Shown here: in pieces, positions 34,262-43,592 of the stretch
Layout: each line of letters begins with the position of its first letter
Numbering within the stretch: position 1 is the stretch's first letter
Assembly: GCA_014695175.1 (NCBI GenBank)
Contig: JACJNV010000260.1
Location: 21,420 to 85,419 of the forward strand
Reading direction: 5' to 3'
From: Microcoleus sp. FACHB-DQ6
Lineage (GTDB): Bacteria; Cyanobacteriota; Cyanobacteriia; Cyanobacteriales; Microcoleaceae
Length of the DNA stretch: 64,000 nucleotides
Notes under the pieces: model-generated
What the model saw: the letters and a program-made list of their open reading frames with translations, nothing else
What the model was told of the DNA's origin: nothing
The model's database searches: none
Translations under genes and position numbers: made by a program

Positions 34262-34618
34262 TTAATTGAAGTTGAGCGCAGTCTCTTTACAGAGGTCAAC
34301 AGAAGGCAAATCAGTGGATTTGCCGTCAGAGTATTCGGCCCTGACATCAAAAACACAGCCCGCCTCCGACCCACCGTAGTCAGCTTGATTCCACTCAAAA
34401 TCTGCCTTTTCCCGATCGGCAATGGGGGCCTCTAGCTCGTTTTCTCCCCAAGTATCCTTATCGGGAGGAGACATATAGACGGCTGTCATCGTCTTGCCGC
34501 TGTTGTTAACCACCGAAATTTTGACCATCTGAGCGAAAACGCTAGCTGCTGTCAGCGCTAACAGGGGCAGGGACAGCCCCGCAGCGATCGTTACTTTGCT
34601 TAACAACTTGTTAATCAT
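34262..34618 (-). CDS. Small secreted protein of unknown function
   Basis: A 118-residue protein with a clear Sec signal (residues 1-29, LSKVTIAAGLSLPLLALTAASVFA, cleavage after VFA-Q). The mature part has VKISVVNNSGKTMTAVYMSP and KDTWGENELEAPI, then two cysteines (GCVFDVRAEYSDGK and VDLCKE) that could form a disulphide in the periplasm. The VNNSG...YMSP...WGEN pattern recurs in small cyanobacterial secreted proteins without assigned function. No neighbour suggests a role. Confidence 0.72.
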   Translation of the reverse strand: MINKLLSKVTIAAGLSLPLLALTAASVFAQMVKISVVNNSGKTMTAVYMSPPDKDTWGENELEAPIADREKADFEWNQADYGGSEAGCVFDVRAEYSDGKSTDLPSVDLCKETALNFN

Positions 34619-34739
34619 TTAGCCATCTACCTCAAGTTCGATATTTATTCAAGCTTAGCTTTAGAAGTTAGAAGGGACAAGTCAGATATATTGCTATTGC
34701 TTATGATATTTTGAAACAGTGATATGTTTCTAAATAGCT

Positions 34740-35831
34740 ATGCTTACTGCCGGAATTGTCGGACTGCCTAATGTTGGCAAATCTACTTTGTTTAATGCTC
34801 TGGTTGCTAATGCCAAGGCGACTGCTGCTAATTTTCCTTTCTGTACGATCGAGCCAAATACGGGTATCGTGGCAGTGCCAGACGAACGGTTGAAGGTGCT
34901 GAGCAATATTTCCAATTCCGTGCAAACTGTGCCGACGCGGATGGAGTTTGTGGATATTGCGGGTTTGGTGAAGGGGGCGAGTCAGGGTGAAGGACTGGGA
35001 AATCAGTTTTTGTCTCACATTCGGGCTGTAGATGCGATCGTCCACGTTGTCCGCTGTTTTGAGAATGACGATATCATTCACGTTGCGGGTTCTGTCGATC
35101 CGATCCGAGATATTGACATTATCAATCTCGAATTAATTCTAGCAGATTTAGCTCAAATTGAACGCAGGCTCGATCGCACTCGCAAGCTAGCCCGCAACAA
35201 TAAGGAAGCTCAGGGCGAAGTGGATGTGCTCGAAAAATTAGTCGTGGTTTTGAATGCGGGGAAACCGGCGCGGCACTACAATTTCACAGATGAAGAAGCT
35301 GAATTAGTTAAAGGTTTAGAATTACTGACCAACAAACCAATTATCTATGCTGCGAACGTATCTGAGGACGATTTAGCAACCGGAAATAGCTATGTCAAAC
35401 AAGTGCAGGAAGTAGCAGAAGCAGAAAATGCTAAGGTTGTCATAGTTTCGGCGCAAGTTGAGTCAGAATTGGTGGAGTTATCCGAGGAAGAACGAACGGA
35501 TTTCCTAGAATCTCTGGGGGTAAAAGAAGGGGGCCTGAAATCTCTGATTCGAGCTACTTACGAATTATTGGGTTTGCGGACTTATTTTACTAGCGGGCCA
35601 AAGGAAACTCGCGCTTGGACGATTATCGCCGGAATGTTAGCACCGCAAGCTGCGGGGGTGATTCACTCGGACTTTGAACGGGGTTTCATCCGGGCCGAAA
35701 CAGTGAGTTATGAAGATTTGGTTGCTACGGGCGCGATGAATGCGGCTAAGGAAAAAGGCTTAGTTCGCAGTGAAGGAAAAGAGTATATTGTACAAGAGGG
35801 GGATGTGCTGTTGTTCCGATTTAATGTTTAG
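34740..35831 (+). CDS. ychF: Redox-regulated ATPase YchF
   Basis: A 363-residue Obg-family P-loop protein, YchF, which prefers ATP and associates with ribosomes. P-loop GIVGLPNVGKSTLFNAL (residues 5-21), switch region ANFPFCTIEPNTGIV, G3 VDIAGLVKGASQGEGLGNQFL, a helical coiled-coil insert (IERRLDRTRKLARNNKEAQGE), and the C-terminal TGS domain with LRTYFTSGPKETRAWTI and GDVLLFRFNV. Length is exactly typical. In bacteria it restrains the oxidative stress response. Followed 21 bp later by a small membrane-protein gene on the same strand. Confidence 0.97.
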   Translation: MLTAGIVGLPNVGKSTLFNALVANAKATAANFPFCTIEPNTGIVAVPDERLKVLSNISNSVQTVPTRMEFVDIAGLVKGASQGEGLGNQFLSHIRAVDAIVHVVRCFENDDIIHVAGSVDPIRDIDIINLELILADLAQIERRLDRTRKLARNNKEAQGEVDVLEKLVVVLNAGKPARHYNFTDEEAELVKGLELLTNKPIIYAANVSEDDLATGNSYVKQVQEVAEAENAKVVIVSAQVESELVELSEEERTDFLESLGVKEGGLKSLIRATYELLGLRTYFTSGPKETRAWTIIAGMLAPQAAGVIHSDFERGFIRAETVSYEDLVATGAMNAAKEKGLVRSEGKEYIVQEGDVLLFRFNV

Positions 35832-35852
35832 CTTTTTTAAGGAGATTGGCAC

Positions 35853-36218
35853 ATGGATATCATTTCGCTGGTAATTGCTTGGCTGGTTACTTCTGTGAGC
35901 TTTTTTATTATTTCCAAGTTGCCCATCGGGGTGGATATTGACACTTTTGGAAAAGCGATGATTTCGGCGGCGGTTTTTGGATTGCTAAATGCTTTGGTGC
36001 GGCCGCTTTTTGTGGTTTTGGGTTTTCCATTTGTGTTGGTAACTTTTGGCTTATTTATGATTGTGATCAATGCTGCTATCTTTGGATTAGCGGCTTGGCT
36101 AGTGGATGGATTCCGCTTGCGGTGGGGAATTTGGAGTGCTTTGCTGGGGGCGATCGCCCTCGGTTTTATTAACTCTCTTCTCTATCAGGTGTTGAGTACG
36201 CTGCCTAGTGTAAGGTAG
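35853..36218 (+). CDS. Phage holin family (superfamily IV) membrane protein
   Basis: A 121-residue protein with four hydrophobic helices (about 4-22, 33-53, 58-80, 88-112) and the family's central ALVRPLFVVLGFPFVLVTFGLF motif. Despite the family name these chromosomal proteins are common in bacteria and are not phage genes. The Shine-Dalgarno AAGGAGAT lies 6 bp before ATG 35853. It probably shares the ychF transcript. Function unknown. Confidence 0.85.
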   Translation: MDIISLVIAWLVTSVSFFIISKLPIGVDIDTFGKAMISAAVFGLLNALVRPLFVVLGFPFVLVTFGLFMIVINAAIFGLAAWLVDGFRLRWGIWSALLGAIALGFINSLLYQVLSTLPSVR

Positions 36219-36246
36219 ATAAAGATAGGGCGTGGGCGAGTTTACT

Positions 36247-36313
36247 TGTAGGGTGCGTCGCTGGGATATTTTCAAGTTTCAGAAGTAGATAGTTGATGGC
36301 GACGCACCTTACA
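36247..36313. repeat. Inverted repeat TGTAGGGTGCGTCGC
   Basis: TGTAGGGTGCGTCGC (36247-36261) pairs with GCGACGCACCTTACA (36299-36313) with a single mismatch. It is placed after the ychF/holin transcript, and related GTAAGGTG/CACCCTAC pairs occur at 11748-11772, so it is a dispersed hairpin that may serve as terminator. Confidence 0.6.
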
Positions 36314-36506
36314 GTATTCAGTTGTAATTAGTTGTAGTTGTCGGTTGGGCCCAGGAACGAACCATCCGTTTCACTTCGCCCAACTTGTTAGCCCCAACAA
36401 AGATTTCTGGACATACCTCAATTAACGATCGCACATTTAAAGAATATAAAGTTATCGTAATGATTTGATTAATGGCGATCGTTTATAGCGGGTATTCCGT
36501 ACTTAT

Positions 36507-36908
36507 CTATTCTGGTTCAGTTTCCAGTGGATTAGGAAACGAACACTCTACTGTAATTTTGAGATTACTTTCTGCTGTTCCTTTTGTTACGTAGGGAATG
36601 CCTGTTTCACCGCCAATTTTGATGCCGAATTCTAGAGTAACTTTATCTACGTTAGCGATCGCAACCTGTTTAAACGCATTTAAGGTGTAATTGGTATAAG
36701 CGCGAATTGTACTTTGAATCGCCTGAAAATTTTTCACCGCTTGCTTTTGCATCGCAGAAGGACTCAACTCCCCTTTGCCACTCAGTCCCTCTTCTTCCTC
36801 TTCCTCTGTAGGTTCTGTAACTTCAATTGGGGCGGTTGTGACATCCTCTGCGGCTTCAATCCAAATAATTGTACCGTCATCCAGCTCGATCGGTGTAATT
36901 TCGGTCAT
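36507..36908 (-). CDS. Trypco1 (CU044_2847-type) small protein
   Basis: A 133-residue protein starting MTEITPIELDDGTIIWIEA, then an acidic linker (PTEEEEEEG) and a helical-beta C-terminal region (QAVKNFQAIQSTIRAYTNYTLNAFKQ, VDKVTLEFGIKIGGETGIPYVTKG, NLKITVEC). This fits the trypsin-co-occurring domain 1 family, whose members occur next to trypsin- or caspase-type effectors in predicted conflict systems. It is transcribed away from the caspase-STAND-WD40 gene that begins 119 bp away, so the two promoters share this gap. ATG 36908 is chosen over the ten-codon-longer form because of its GGAG sequence (CCCGGAGTTTACTT). Role unknown. Confidence 0.75.
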   Translation of the reverse strand: MTEITPIELDDGTIIWIEAAEDVTTAPIEVTEPTEEEEEEGLSGKGELSPSAMQKQAVKNFQAIQSTIRAYTNYTLNAFKQVAIANVDKVTLEFGIKIGGETGIPYVTKGTAESNLKITVECSFPNPLETEPE

Positions 36909-37027
36909 AAGTAAACTCCGGGAAGTGCAAGTAATCAATAATTCCCAGCACTCAGTAAGTCTCTCCGGATAACAAGTATAAATTCTGTATCGGTGAGTAA
37001 TATATTTGAGACAGAAGACTTGTTGCT

Positions 37028-40000
37028 ATGAGCCGAGACGCCCTGGTAGTTGGGATTAATACATATCAATTCGATCGATTAGCGAACTTGCCAGCGCCTT
37101 CCGAAGACGCCGAAGCGATCGCGCAACTTCTAGAGAGATACGGAGACTTTAAAGTAACGCGACTACCTGCAGTCAAGGATAAACCAAATAATACCCCTTG
37201 CGTCGGTAAGAAAACCGAAGTCACGCTGTCGCAGCTAGAAGAAGCGATTGTCCAACTGTTTAAGCCAGAGAGTCGGCAGATTCCCGATACCGCACTGTTG
37301 TATTTTTCCGGACATGGACTGCGGAAAAATCGAGGCATTCAGGAAGGGTTTTTGGCGACTAGCGATGTGAATCCGGATTTAGGAAACTGGGGTTTATCTT
37401 TGCGATGGTTGCGCGAACTGCTGGAAAAAAGTCCGGTGCGACAGCAGATTATTTGGTTGGATTGTTGCTATAGCGGGGAAATCCTCAATGTTGGTGAAGC
37501 CGATCCGGGGTATGCAGGGAAAGCGCGCGATCGCTGTTTTATTGCCGCCTCGCGGGCGTATGAGCAGGCGTTTGTAAAAATTGGCAGCAACCATAGCGTG
37601 CTAACAGCAGACTTGCTCAAAGGGCTAGAACCCCTGGCAAATCGATGGGTGACGAACCACAGTTTGGCAGATTTCTTGAATCGGCAACGTCACGCTTTTC
37701 CGCAGCATCTGATTTGTCACAACTCTGGTGAAGCAATCAATTTCACTCGCAGCGATAACCCACCAATTACAGAGAAAGAACCTCCACCTGGGATCTGTCC
37801 TTACAAGGGATTGGCTTATTTTGACTGTAAAAAAGAAGATGCCGAGTATTTTTACGGACGAACCGATCTCACAGATCGGCTGTTAGATAAAGTGCGCTCC
37901 GGGAATTTTCTCGCTGTTGTGGGGGCTTCTGGAAGTGGCAAGTCTAGTGTTGTCAGAGCCGGGTTGCTGTATCAGCTCAAGTTGGGACGGCGGTTATCAG
38001 GAAGCGATCGCTGGCGCATCCATATTTTTACCCCCGGTGAGCGTCCATTTGATAATTTAGCCAAGGCATTTATCGATCTAAATCTATCACAAGCAAATCG
38101 CGCCACGGAATTAGCCAAGCTCCAGCTATTGTTCAAAAAGAACCCCTTAGAAGGATTAGGATTCCTGATTACAGCCACCCAAGCCGAGCGGATAGTGTTA
38201 GTGGTCGATCAGTTTGAAGAAGCATTTACCCTGTGTAATAACAGCGAGTTACGACAGCAGTTTTTCGTATGTTTGCTGAATGCTTTAGAACGATCGGATA
38301 ATAAACTTTGTCTGGTACTAACAATGCGGGCAGATTTCTTTGGCAAGTGTGCAGAGCAAGAGTACGCAGGACTTGCAAGCAAAATTCAAGAACATTTGGT
38401 CACAGTAATGCCGATGGCACAGAAGGAGTTAGAGGAAGCAATTACTAAACCTGCTGAACAAGTGAAATTAAAAATCGCTCCGGGATTAGCCGCCTGCATG
38501 ATTAATGATATGGATGGCGCTCCGGGAAGCTTGCCTCTCCTGCAATACACGCTGACCGAATTGTGGGCTAAGCGGCATGAAAACACATTAACAATTGCCG
38601 CTTATACAAAACTGGGCGGGGTGAAGGGAACGCTACAAAAACGTGCCACCGAGGTTTATGAATCTTTTTCACCAAATGAGCAAAAAATGGCAAAGCAAAT
38701 TTTTCTGGAACTGACGCAACTAGGAGAAGGAACAGAAGATACGCGCAGGCGGGTTTTGCAAAAGGATTTAGTCACATCCCAGCAATCGGCGGCTTTAGTG
38801 AATCAAGTGGTGAAAAAATTGGCGGATGCCAATTTAGTAGTCACCAGTACCTTACTGGAGAAAGGAGCGGAATCGAGTCAAATCCCGGTAGTCGATATTG
38901 CCCACGAGAGCCTAATTCGCCATTGGTCACAACTGCGCGAGTGGGTAAATGAAAGCCGAGATGCAATCAGAATCGAACGCAAAATTGAACAAGCTGCCAA
39001 AGATTGGGAATTTTATGGCAAGCCTAGAGATCTGGCTTTTCTGTTGCAAGGAGCGAGATTAATCGAGGCGGAGAATTTCTTGGAGAATGATGCTGATGCG
39101 GTGATATTTTCTGATGTTGCTAGAGAATTGATTGAAGTGAGCAAAGTAGAGGGAGAAGCAAGGAGAAATCAAATCCTAAAAGAAGGCAAAGCTGCTCGGA
39201 CAAAAACCAACGTTGCGATCTTTTCTACAGTTTTGGTAAGTCTAGTAGCTTGGGTTGCCTTTAACCAGGGCAAGCAAGTCCAAACGCTCTACGAGAATAC
39301 CATACTCAGCAAAGACATCGGAGCAGCGAATGGAATGTCGCAACTCGACAGACTCATCCGACACTTAAAAGTAGGGAAAAAACTACCGGAGTTAATCAAG
39401 TCGGGCAAACTAGAACCTGACACCCAGATGGAGGTATTAACAGCTTTATCCCAGAGTGTGTACGACGTAAAAGAGCAAAACCGTTTCATTGGGCATGACA
39501 ATACAGTTACTGACATCAGTTTCAGCCCCGATGGCAAAACAATTGCTTCTGCAAGTAATGACAAAACTGTCAAACTTTGGAGCGTCAGCGATCGCAAGTT
39601 GATTGCTAACCTCTCTGGGCATGAGGAGGGAGTGATTGACGTCAGTTTCAGCCCCGATGGGCAGACAATTGCTTCTGCAAGTAATGACAAAACTGTCAAA
39701 CTTTGGAGAGCGAGCGATCGCAAATTGATTGCTACCATTAACTCACATAGCGCTGAAGTGAATGCCGTCAGTTTCAGCCCCGATGGCAAAACAATTGCTT
39801 CTGCAAGTAATGACAAAAGTGTCAAACTTTGGAGCGTCAGCGATCGCAAGTTGATTGCTACCATTAACTCACATAGCGCTGAAGTGAATGCCGTCAGTTT
39901 TAGCCCCGATGGCAAAACAATTGCTTCTGCCAGCAGCGACAAAACTGTCAAACTTTGGAGCGTCAGCGATCGCAAGTTGATTGCTAACCTCACCGGGCAT

Positions 40001-41890
40001 GAAGATACAGTTTTGGCAGTCAGTTTCAGCCCGGATGGGCAGACAATCGCTTCTGCAAGTAATGATAAAACCGTCAAACTTTGGAAACTGGATGGTAGCT
40101 TGATTACCACCCTCTCTGACCATAGCAATGGAGTTAATGGCGTCAGTTTCAGCCCCGATGGACAGACAATTGCTTCTGCTAGTGGGGACGGAACCGTCAA
40201 ACTTTGGAAACGGGATGGTAGCCTGATTACCACCCTCTCTGGGCATAAGAATTCGCTTACAGACGTTAGTTTCAGCCCGGATGGGCAGACAATCGCTTCT
40301 GCAAGTAATGACAATACCCTCAAACTCTGGAAGTACGCTCAAAGCTTAACTACCACTCTCACTGGGCATAGTAACTTTGTTAAGGAACTCAGTTTCAGCC
40401 CCGATGGGCAGATAATGGCTTCTGCAAGTCATGACAATACTATCAAACTCTGGCAGCGAGATGGCACTCCAATTACCACCCTCACCGGGCATCAAGCTGA
40501 GGTTTGGACAGTTAGTTTCAGCCCGGATGGACAGACGATTGCTTCTGCAAGTAATGACAAAACAGTTAAACTTTGGAGCGTCAGCGATCGCAAGTTAATT
40601 ACCACCCTCACAGGACATACCGATCAAGTTTATGATGTTAGTTTTAGCTCTGATGGGCAGATGATTGCTTCTGCTAGTAGGGACGGAACCGTCAAACTTT
40701 GGCAGCGAGATGGCAAGTTAATTAGGACTCTCAAAAAGCAGAAAGATTCGGTTCTTGGCGTCAGTTTCAGCCCGGATGGGCAGACAATTGCTTCGGCAAA
40801 CTGGGACAATACCGTCAAAATTTGGAAGGTTAGCGATGGCAACTTGATTAGAACCCTGAAGGGGCATACCAATGTGGTTGAGAGCATCACTTTTAGCCCC
40901 GATGGGCAGACGATTGCTTCTGCCAGTTGGGACACTAACGTTAAACTCTGGAGAGTCAGCGATGGCGAACTGATGAGTACCTTACCTGGGAATGCCAGTT
41001 CAGTTACGAACATCAGTTTTAGTGCTGATGGGCAGATGATTGCTTATGCCAGTAACGACAATACCGTTAAACTCATGAAGCTTGATGGCCGCTCGATTTT
41101 TTACCTCACTGGGCATACCAACAAAGTAAATGCTGTTAGCTTTAGTCCCGATGGTAATATGCTTGCTTCTGCAAGCGATGACAATACTGTGATTTTGTGG
41201 AATTTGAATCTCGATGATATGTTGAAGCGCAGTTGCGATTGGGCGCGGGTTTACCTGAAAAACCCGAGTAACGGTATGGCAGCAGATGACCCCGATCGCC
41301 AAATTTGCGATGACGTTCAACCTTCGGCTTCTTTTCTAGTAGATCTAGGCATAAATTTGGCCAAAAAAGAGAATATTGTGGGCGCAGTCGCTAAGTTTCA
41401 AGAAGCCCAACAACTCGATCCGAGTTTAAACTTCGATCCACAAGCAAAGGCAGAAATATTCGCAGCTTCATCTCTTCTTGCCAAAGGAGAAAGCCTTGTA
41501 AGGGAGGGCAAAGTTAAAGAAGCAATAGCTGCTTATAAACAAGCCCAAAAACTCGATCCCACTCTAAAAATTCCAGCCAATTCTTGGGGTAACTCTCTTT
41601 GTTGGCGCGGTAGCCTGAATGGCTATGCCAAAGACGTAATGTTTGCCTGTGAAAAGGCAGTGACACTCGATCCTGAAAATGGATGGATTCGCGATAGCCG
41701 GGGTGTTGCCCGGGCGCTAACGGGTAATAATAAAGGAGCGATTGAAGACTTTGAGGCATTTCTTAAGTGGGCTGACAAAAATGAAAGATATAAGGATAGT
41801 AAACCCCGGCGTCAAAGCTGGATTGATACCCTCAAAGCTGGGAATAATCCTTTGACACCTGAAGAAATGAAGAAGCTACTTAATCAGTAG
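37028..41890 (+). CDS. Caspase-STAND NTPase-WD40-TPR protein
   Basis: A 1620-residue multidomain protein. Residues 1-240: peptidase C14 caspase with catalytic His96 (YFSGHGLRK) and Cys147 (WLDCCYSGE). Residues 255-650: nSTAND-type NTPase starting CPYKGLAYFDCKKEDAEYFYGR, Walker A GASGSGKSS (299-307), Walker B LVVDQFEEAF with Asp394. A TM helix lies at about 726-744 (VAIFSTVLVSLVAWVAF). Fourteen WD40 repeats fill about 820-1397, enough for two seven-bladed propellers. A TPR-containing C-terminus (to 1620; EGKVKEAIAAYKQAQKLDPT) ends it. By family logic the propellers and TPRs sense a ligand, the NTPase oligomerises, and the caspase is activated. Immune or cell-death role is inference. Confidence 0.93.
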   Translation: MSRDALVVGINTYQFDRLANLPAPSEDAEAIAQLLERYGDFKVTRLPAVKDKPNNTPCVGKKTEVTLSQLEEAIVQLFKPESRQIPDTALLYFSGHGLRKNRGIQEGFLATSDVNPDLGNWGLSLRWLRELLEKSPVRQQIIWLDCCYSGEILNVGEADPGYAGKARDRCFIAASRAYEQAFVKIGSNHSVLTADLLKGLEPLANRWVTNHSLADFLNRQRHAFPQHLICHNSGEAINFTRSDNPPITEKEPPPGICPYKGLAYFDCKKEDAEYFYGRTDLTDRLLDKVRSGNFLAVVGASGSGKSSVVRAGLLYQLKLGRRLSGSDRWRIHIFTPGERPFDNLAKAFIDLNLSQANRATELAKLQLLFKKNPLEGLGFLITATQAERIVLVVDQFEEAFTLCNNSELRQQFFVCLLNALERSDNKLCLVLTMRADFFGKCAEQEYAGLASKIQEHLVTVMPMAQKELEEAITKPAEQVKLKIAPGLAACMINDMDGAPGSLPLLQYTLTELWAKRHENTLTIAAYTKLGGVKGTLQKRATEVYESFSPNEQKMAKQIFLELTQLGEGTEDTRRRVLQKDLVTSQQSAALVNQVVKKLADANLVVTSTLLEKGAESSQIPVVDIAHESLIRHWSQLREWVNESRDAIRIERKIEQAAKDWEFYGKPRDLAFLLQGARLIEAENFLENDADAVIFSDVARELIEVSKVEGEARRNQILKEGKAARTKTNVAIFSTVLVSLVAWVAFNQGKQVQTLYENTILSKDIGAANGMSQLDRLIRHLKVGKKLPELIKSGKLEPDTQMEVLTALSQSVYDVKEQNRFIGHDNTVTDISFSPDGKTIASASNDKTVKLWSVSDRKLIANLSGHEEGVIDVSFSPDGQTIASASNDKTVKLWRASDRKLIATINSHSAEVNAVSFSPDGKTIASASNDKSVKLWSVSDRKLIATINSHSAEVNAVSFSPDGKTIASASSDKTVKLWSVSDRKLIANLTGHEDTVLAVSFSPDGQTIASASNDKTVKLWKLDGSLITTLSDHSNGVNGVSFSPDGQTIASASGDGTVKLWKRDGSLITTLSGHKNSLTDVSFSPDGQTIASASNDNTLKLWKYAQSLTTTLTGHSNFVKELSFSPDGQIMASASHDNTIKLWQRDGTPITTLTGHQAEVWTVSFSPDGQTIASASNDKTVKLWSVSDRKLITTLTGHTDQVYDVSFSSDGQMIASASRDGTVKLWQRDGKLIRTLKKQKDSVLGVSFSPDGQTIASANWDNTVKIWKVSDGNLIRTLKGHTNVVESITFSPDGQTIASASWDTNVKLWRVSDGELMSTLPGNASSVTNISFSADGQMIAYASNDNTVKLMKLDGRSIFYLTGHTNKVNAVSFSPDGNMLASASDDNTVILWNLNLDDMLKRSCDWARVYLKNPSNGMAADDPDRQICDDVQPSASFLVDLGINLAKKENIVGAVAKFQEAQQLDPSLNFDPQAKAEIFAASSLLAKGESLVREGKVKEAIAAYKQAQKLDPTLKIPANSWGNSLCWRGSLNGYAKDVMFACEKAVTLDPENGWIRDSRGVARALTGNNKGAIEDFEAFLKWADKNERYKDSKPRRQSWIDTLKAGNNPLTPEEMKKLLNQ

Positions 41891-42033
41891 TGGGGAAATC
41901 AAAGCCTGTATTTTTGTAAATCAAGTGCGATTCGGGGGCGGAAAGCTACGCTAACGCCCCTTTGTTTTGGAGATGCGATCGCACTTCTTATGCAGACGGA
42001 AATGCGATCGATCGGCCTGACAATTTCATCAAA

Positions 42034-42864
42034 TTATTGAATTTCCGACTGCCGCGCCTCCAGCCAAGCCAGCAAATCCTCCCCAGTAGCAAAATCCAAC
42101 AGCGCCTCACTCAAATCTTCGAGTACCGGCAAGGGGAGATTGGCAAGGCGCGATCGTATTTCCTCAGATACTTCCTGCTGTAACCGACGAGTCCATTGTC
42201 GGACAATTAGCGCACAGGCTTCTTCCTGTCTTCCTTCCTGTCGTCCTTCCTGTCGTTCTTCCGCCTTAGCTTCTTGATAGAATCTCGTTTCCTGTAGTGT
42301 AATTCCCAACATTGACTCCACCTCGGCTCGACTTAACTGTGTAAATTTGTATGACATAATATTTGCTAATATTTCTCTTATGTCACGATTGGCTTCTGAT
42401 GCAACTTCTTGCTGCACTCTGCTCAGCAAATACCTTGCTTCTTCTGGTGCTTGAGTCTCCTCGACAGTCGTCAACACCATCAGCGCAATTCCCAAAGGCA
42501 AGGCGCGAATATCCCCCAACTCATCTAAGCACACCCGATGCACTTGATTGCTGTTGAGCACAGCTCGATAAGGATAAACATCGCTTTGTTCAATACTGCG
42601 AGATGGATAAATCACCACAGCTTGCCAATCGCTATAACGACTGCGATTGCGGTAAAAATATAAAAACGATTCGCCAAACAACCGTTCGTAAAGTTGTTCA
42701 TCTTTCTGAAACTGAACTTCATAAAAATAGACGCTCCCTGCACCATCTGATTCTGGTGGCAAGAATACGCCGTCAATTTCAAATTTAGGTTCTTTGACTG
42801 CCACCGAGTCAAAGCGATAATTGGCAGCATTTGCTGGAGTTGTAGCCAGTAGATCGAACAGCAA
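42034..42864 (-). CDS. Rpn/DUF2887 family nuclease-like protein, start codon unclear
   Basis: A PD-(D/E)XK-type Rpn (recombination-promoting nuclease)/DUF2887 protein. Core: FDSVAVKEPKFEIDGVFLPP, VYFYEVQFQKDEQLYERLFGESFLYF with the E-x-Q nuclease motif, then helical C-terminus with an EERQEGRQEGRQEE tract. The annotated start here is TTG 42864, but the frame continues upstream through D-S-I-F-Y-K-L-F-G-Q-A-P-T (to 42903), which is the usual N-terminus; the expected ATG position reads AGG (42910-42912) and no ATG or GTG precedes it. The gene may use a weak start or be decaying. Function of cyanobacterial copies, often numerous, is unknown. Confidence 0.75.
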   Translation of the reverse strand: MLFDLLATTPANAANYRFDSVAVKEPKFEIDGVFLPPESDGAGSVYFYEVQFQKDEQLYERLFGESFLYFYRNRSRYSDWQAVVIYPSRSIEQSDVYPYRAVLNSNQVHRVCLDELGDIRALPLGIALMVLTTVEETQAPEEARYLLSRVQQEVASEANRDIREILANIMSYKFTQLSRAEVESMLGITLQETRFYQEAKAEERQEGRQEGRQEEACALIVRQWTRRLQQEVSEEIRSRLANLPLPVLEDLSEALLDFATGEDLLAWLEARQSEIQ

Positions 42865-42982
42865 AGTTGGCGCTTGCCCGAACAGTTTGTAGAAGATTGA
42901 ATCTCGTCTCCTGAAAGATTTGCACTTAAAGAGATCGATTATAGCCTTTTTCAGTTAGGTGAGATCCACCCGCTAATTTGTA

Positions 42983-43066
42983 ATATCATGTCCGGTAGAT
43001 CGACCACGCTCAAACCTTATCGATCGCGGGCGAAGCGAAGCGGAGGGAATCGATCGGACATGATAT
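42983..43066. repeat. Inverted repeat ATATCATGTCCG
   Basis: ATATCATGTCCG (42983-42994) and CGGACATGATAT (43055-43066) are exact complements, with extra pairing in the GATCGA-type bases inside. The 60-base interior contains GCGAAGCGAAGCGGAGGGAA. A dispersed hairpin element, not a gene. Confidence 0.7.
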
Positions 43067-43077
43067 AATTGGTAATA

Positions 43078-43108
43078 GTCAACTGTCAACTGTCAACTGT
43101 CAACTGTT
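43078..43108. repeat. STRR array GTCAACT
   Basis: Four tandem GTCAACT heptamers immediately after the NUDIX stop (minus strand). Inverse orientation of the array at 29690. Confidence 0.85.
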
Positions 43109-43114
43109 ACTGCA

Positions 43115-43546
43115 TCAGCCTTCGCAGTAGTCGATAAATTGCTCTGGAACTAGGCGCAATTCGCCCGATCGAAAGCGATCGATCGGTATCCAAAATGCAG
43201 TATGTTCCCCATCTCCGTCTGCAAAATCCAGACTATCCAATTCATAAAATTTGGAATCGACAAAATCGCACTGGTAGAGTTGTATTAATTCGTGTCCGCC
43301 TTTGCCATTATAAACAAAGAAGTTTTCCAAACAAGCCAAATATTTGATATTTGTTAACTCGGCTTTAATTTCTTCTTGAAACTCTCTTTGCAAAGCGTCG
43401 ATGCTGTGTTCTCCGAATTCTATGCCACCGCCCAGAGCTCGGTAAAATGTGTCTTTTTTGACCGGATCTTCGCATTCTGACACGAAAATGCGATCGCCCG
43501 ATCGAATTAATCCTAAAACAATTACGCGAATTATACCTCTTTGCAT
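43115..43546 (-). CDS. NUDIX hydrolase
   Basis: A 143-residue NUDIX protein. The Nudix box is GGIEFGEHSIDALQREFQEEI (about residues 40-60) with the REFQEE metal-binding core intact, so a pyrophosphohydrolase acting on a nucleoside diphosphate derivative is expected. The rest (IRVIVLGLIRSGDRIFVSE; AFWIPIDRF) is typical of single-domain Nudix enzymes. Substrate not predictable. It appears monocistronic between repeat elements. Confidence 0.9.
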   Translation of the reverse strand: MQRGIIRVIVLGLIRSGDRIFVSECEDPVKKDTFYRALGGGIEFGEHSIDALQREFQEEIKAELTNIKYLACLENFFVYNGKGGHELIQLYQCDFVDSKFYELDSLDFADGDGEHTAFWIPIDRFRSGELRLVPEQFIDYCEG

Positions 43547-43592
43547 AATTAGTTATCAGTTATCAGTCATGACGCATCAACACCAAAACAAA

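Noticed and set aside
35853-36218. Holin-like gene as sign of a prophage
   Set aside because: No other phage gene is nearby; the family is common in bacterial chromosomes and it is linked to ychF.
39289-40323. Long antisense open frame (344 codons) opposite the WD40 region
   Set aside because: It is the mirror of the regular WD40 repeat; its product is just the repeat's complement and no start signal is seen.
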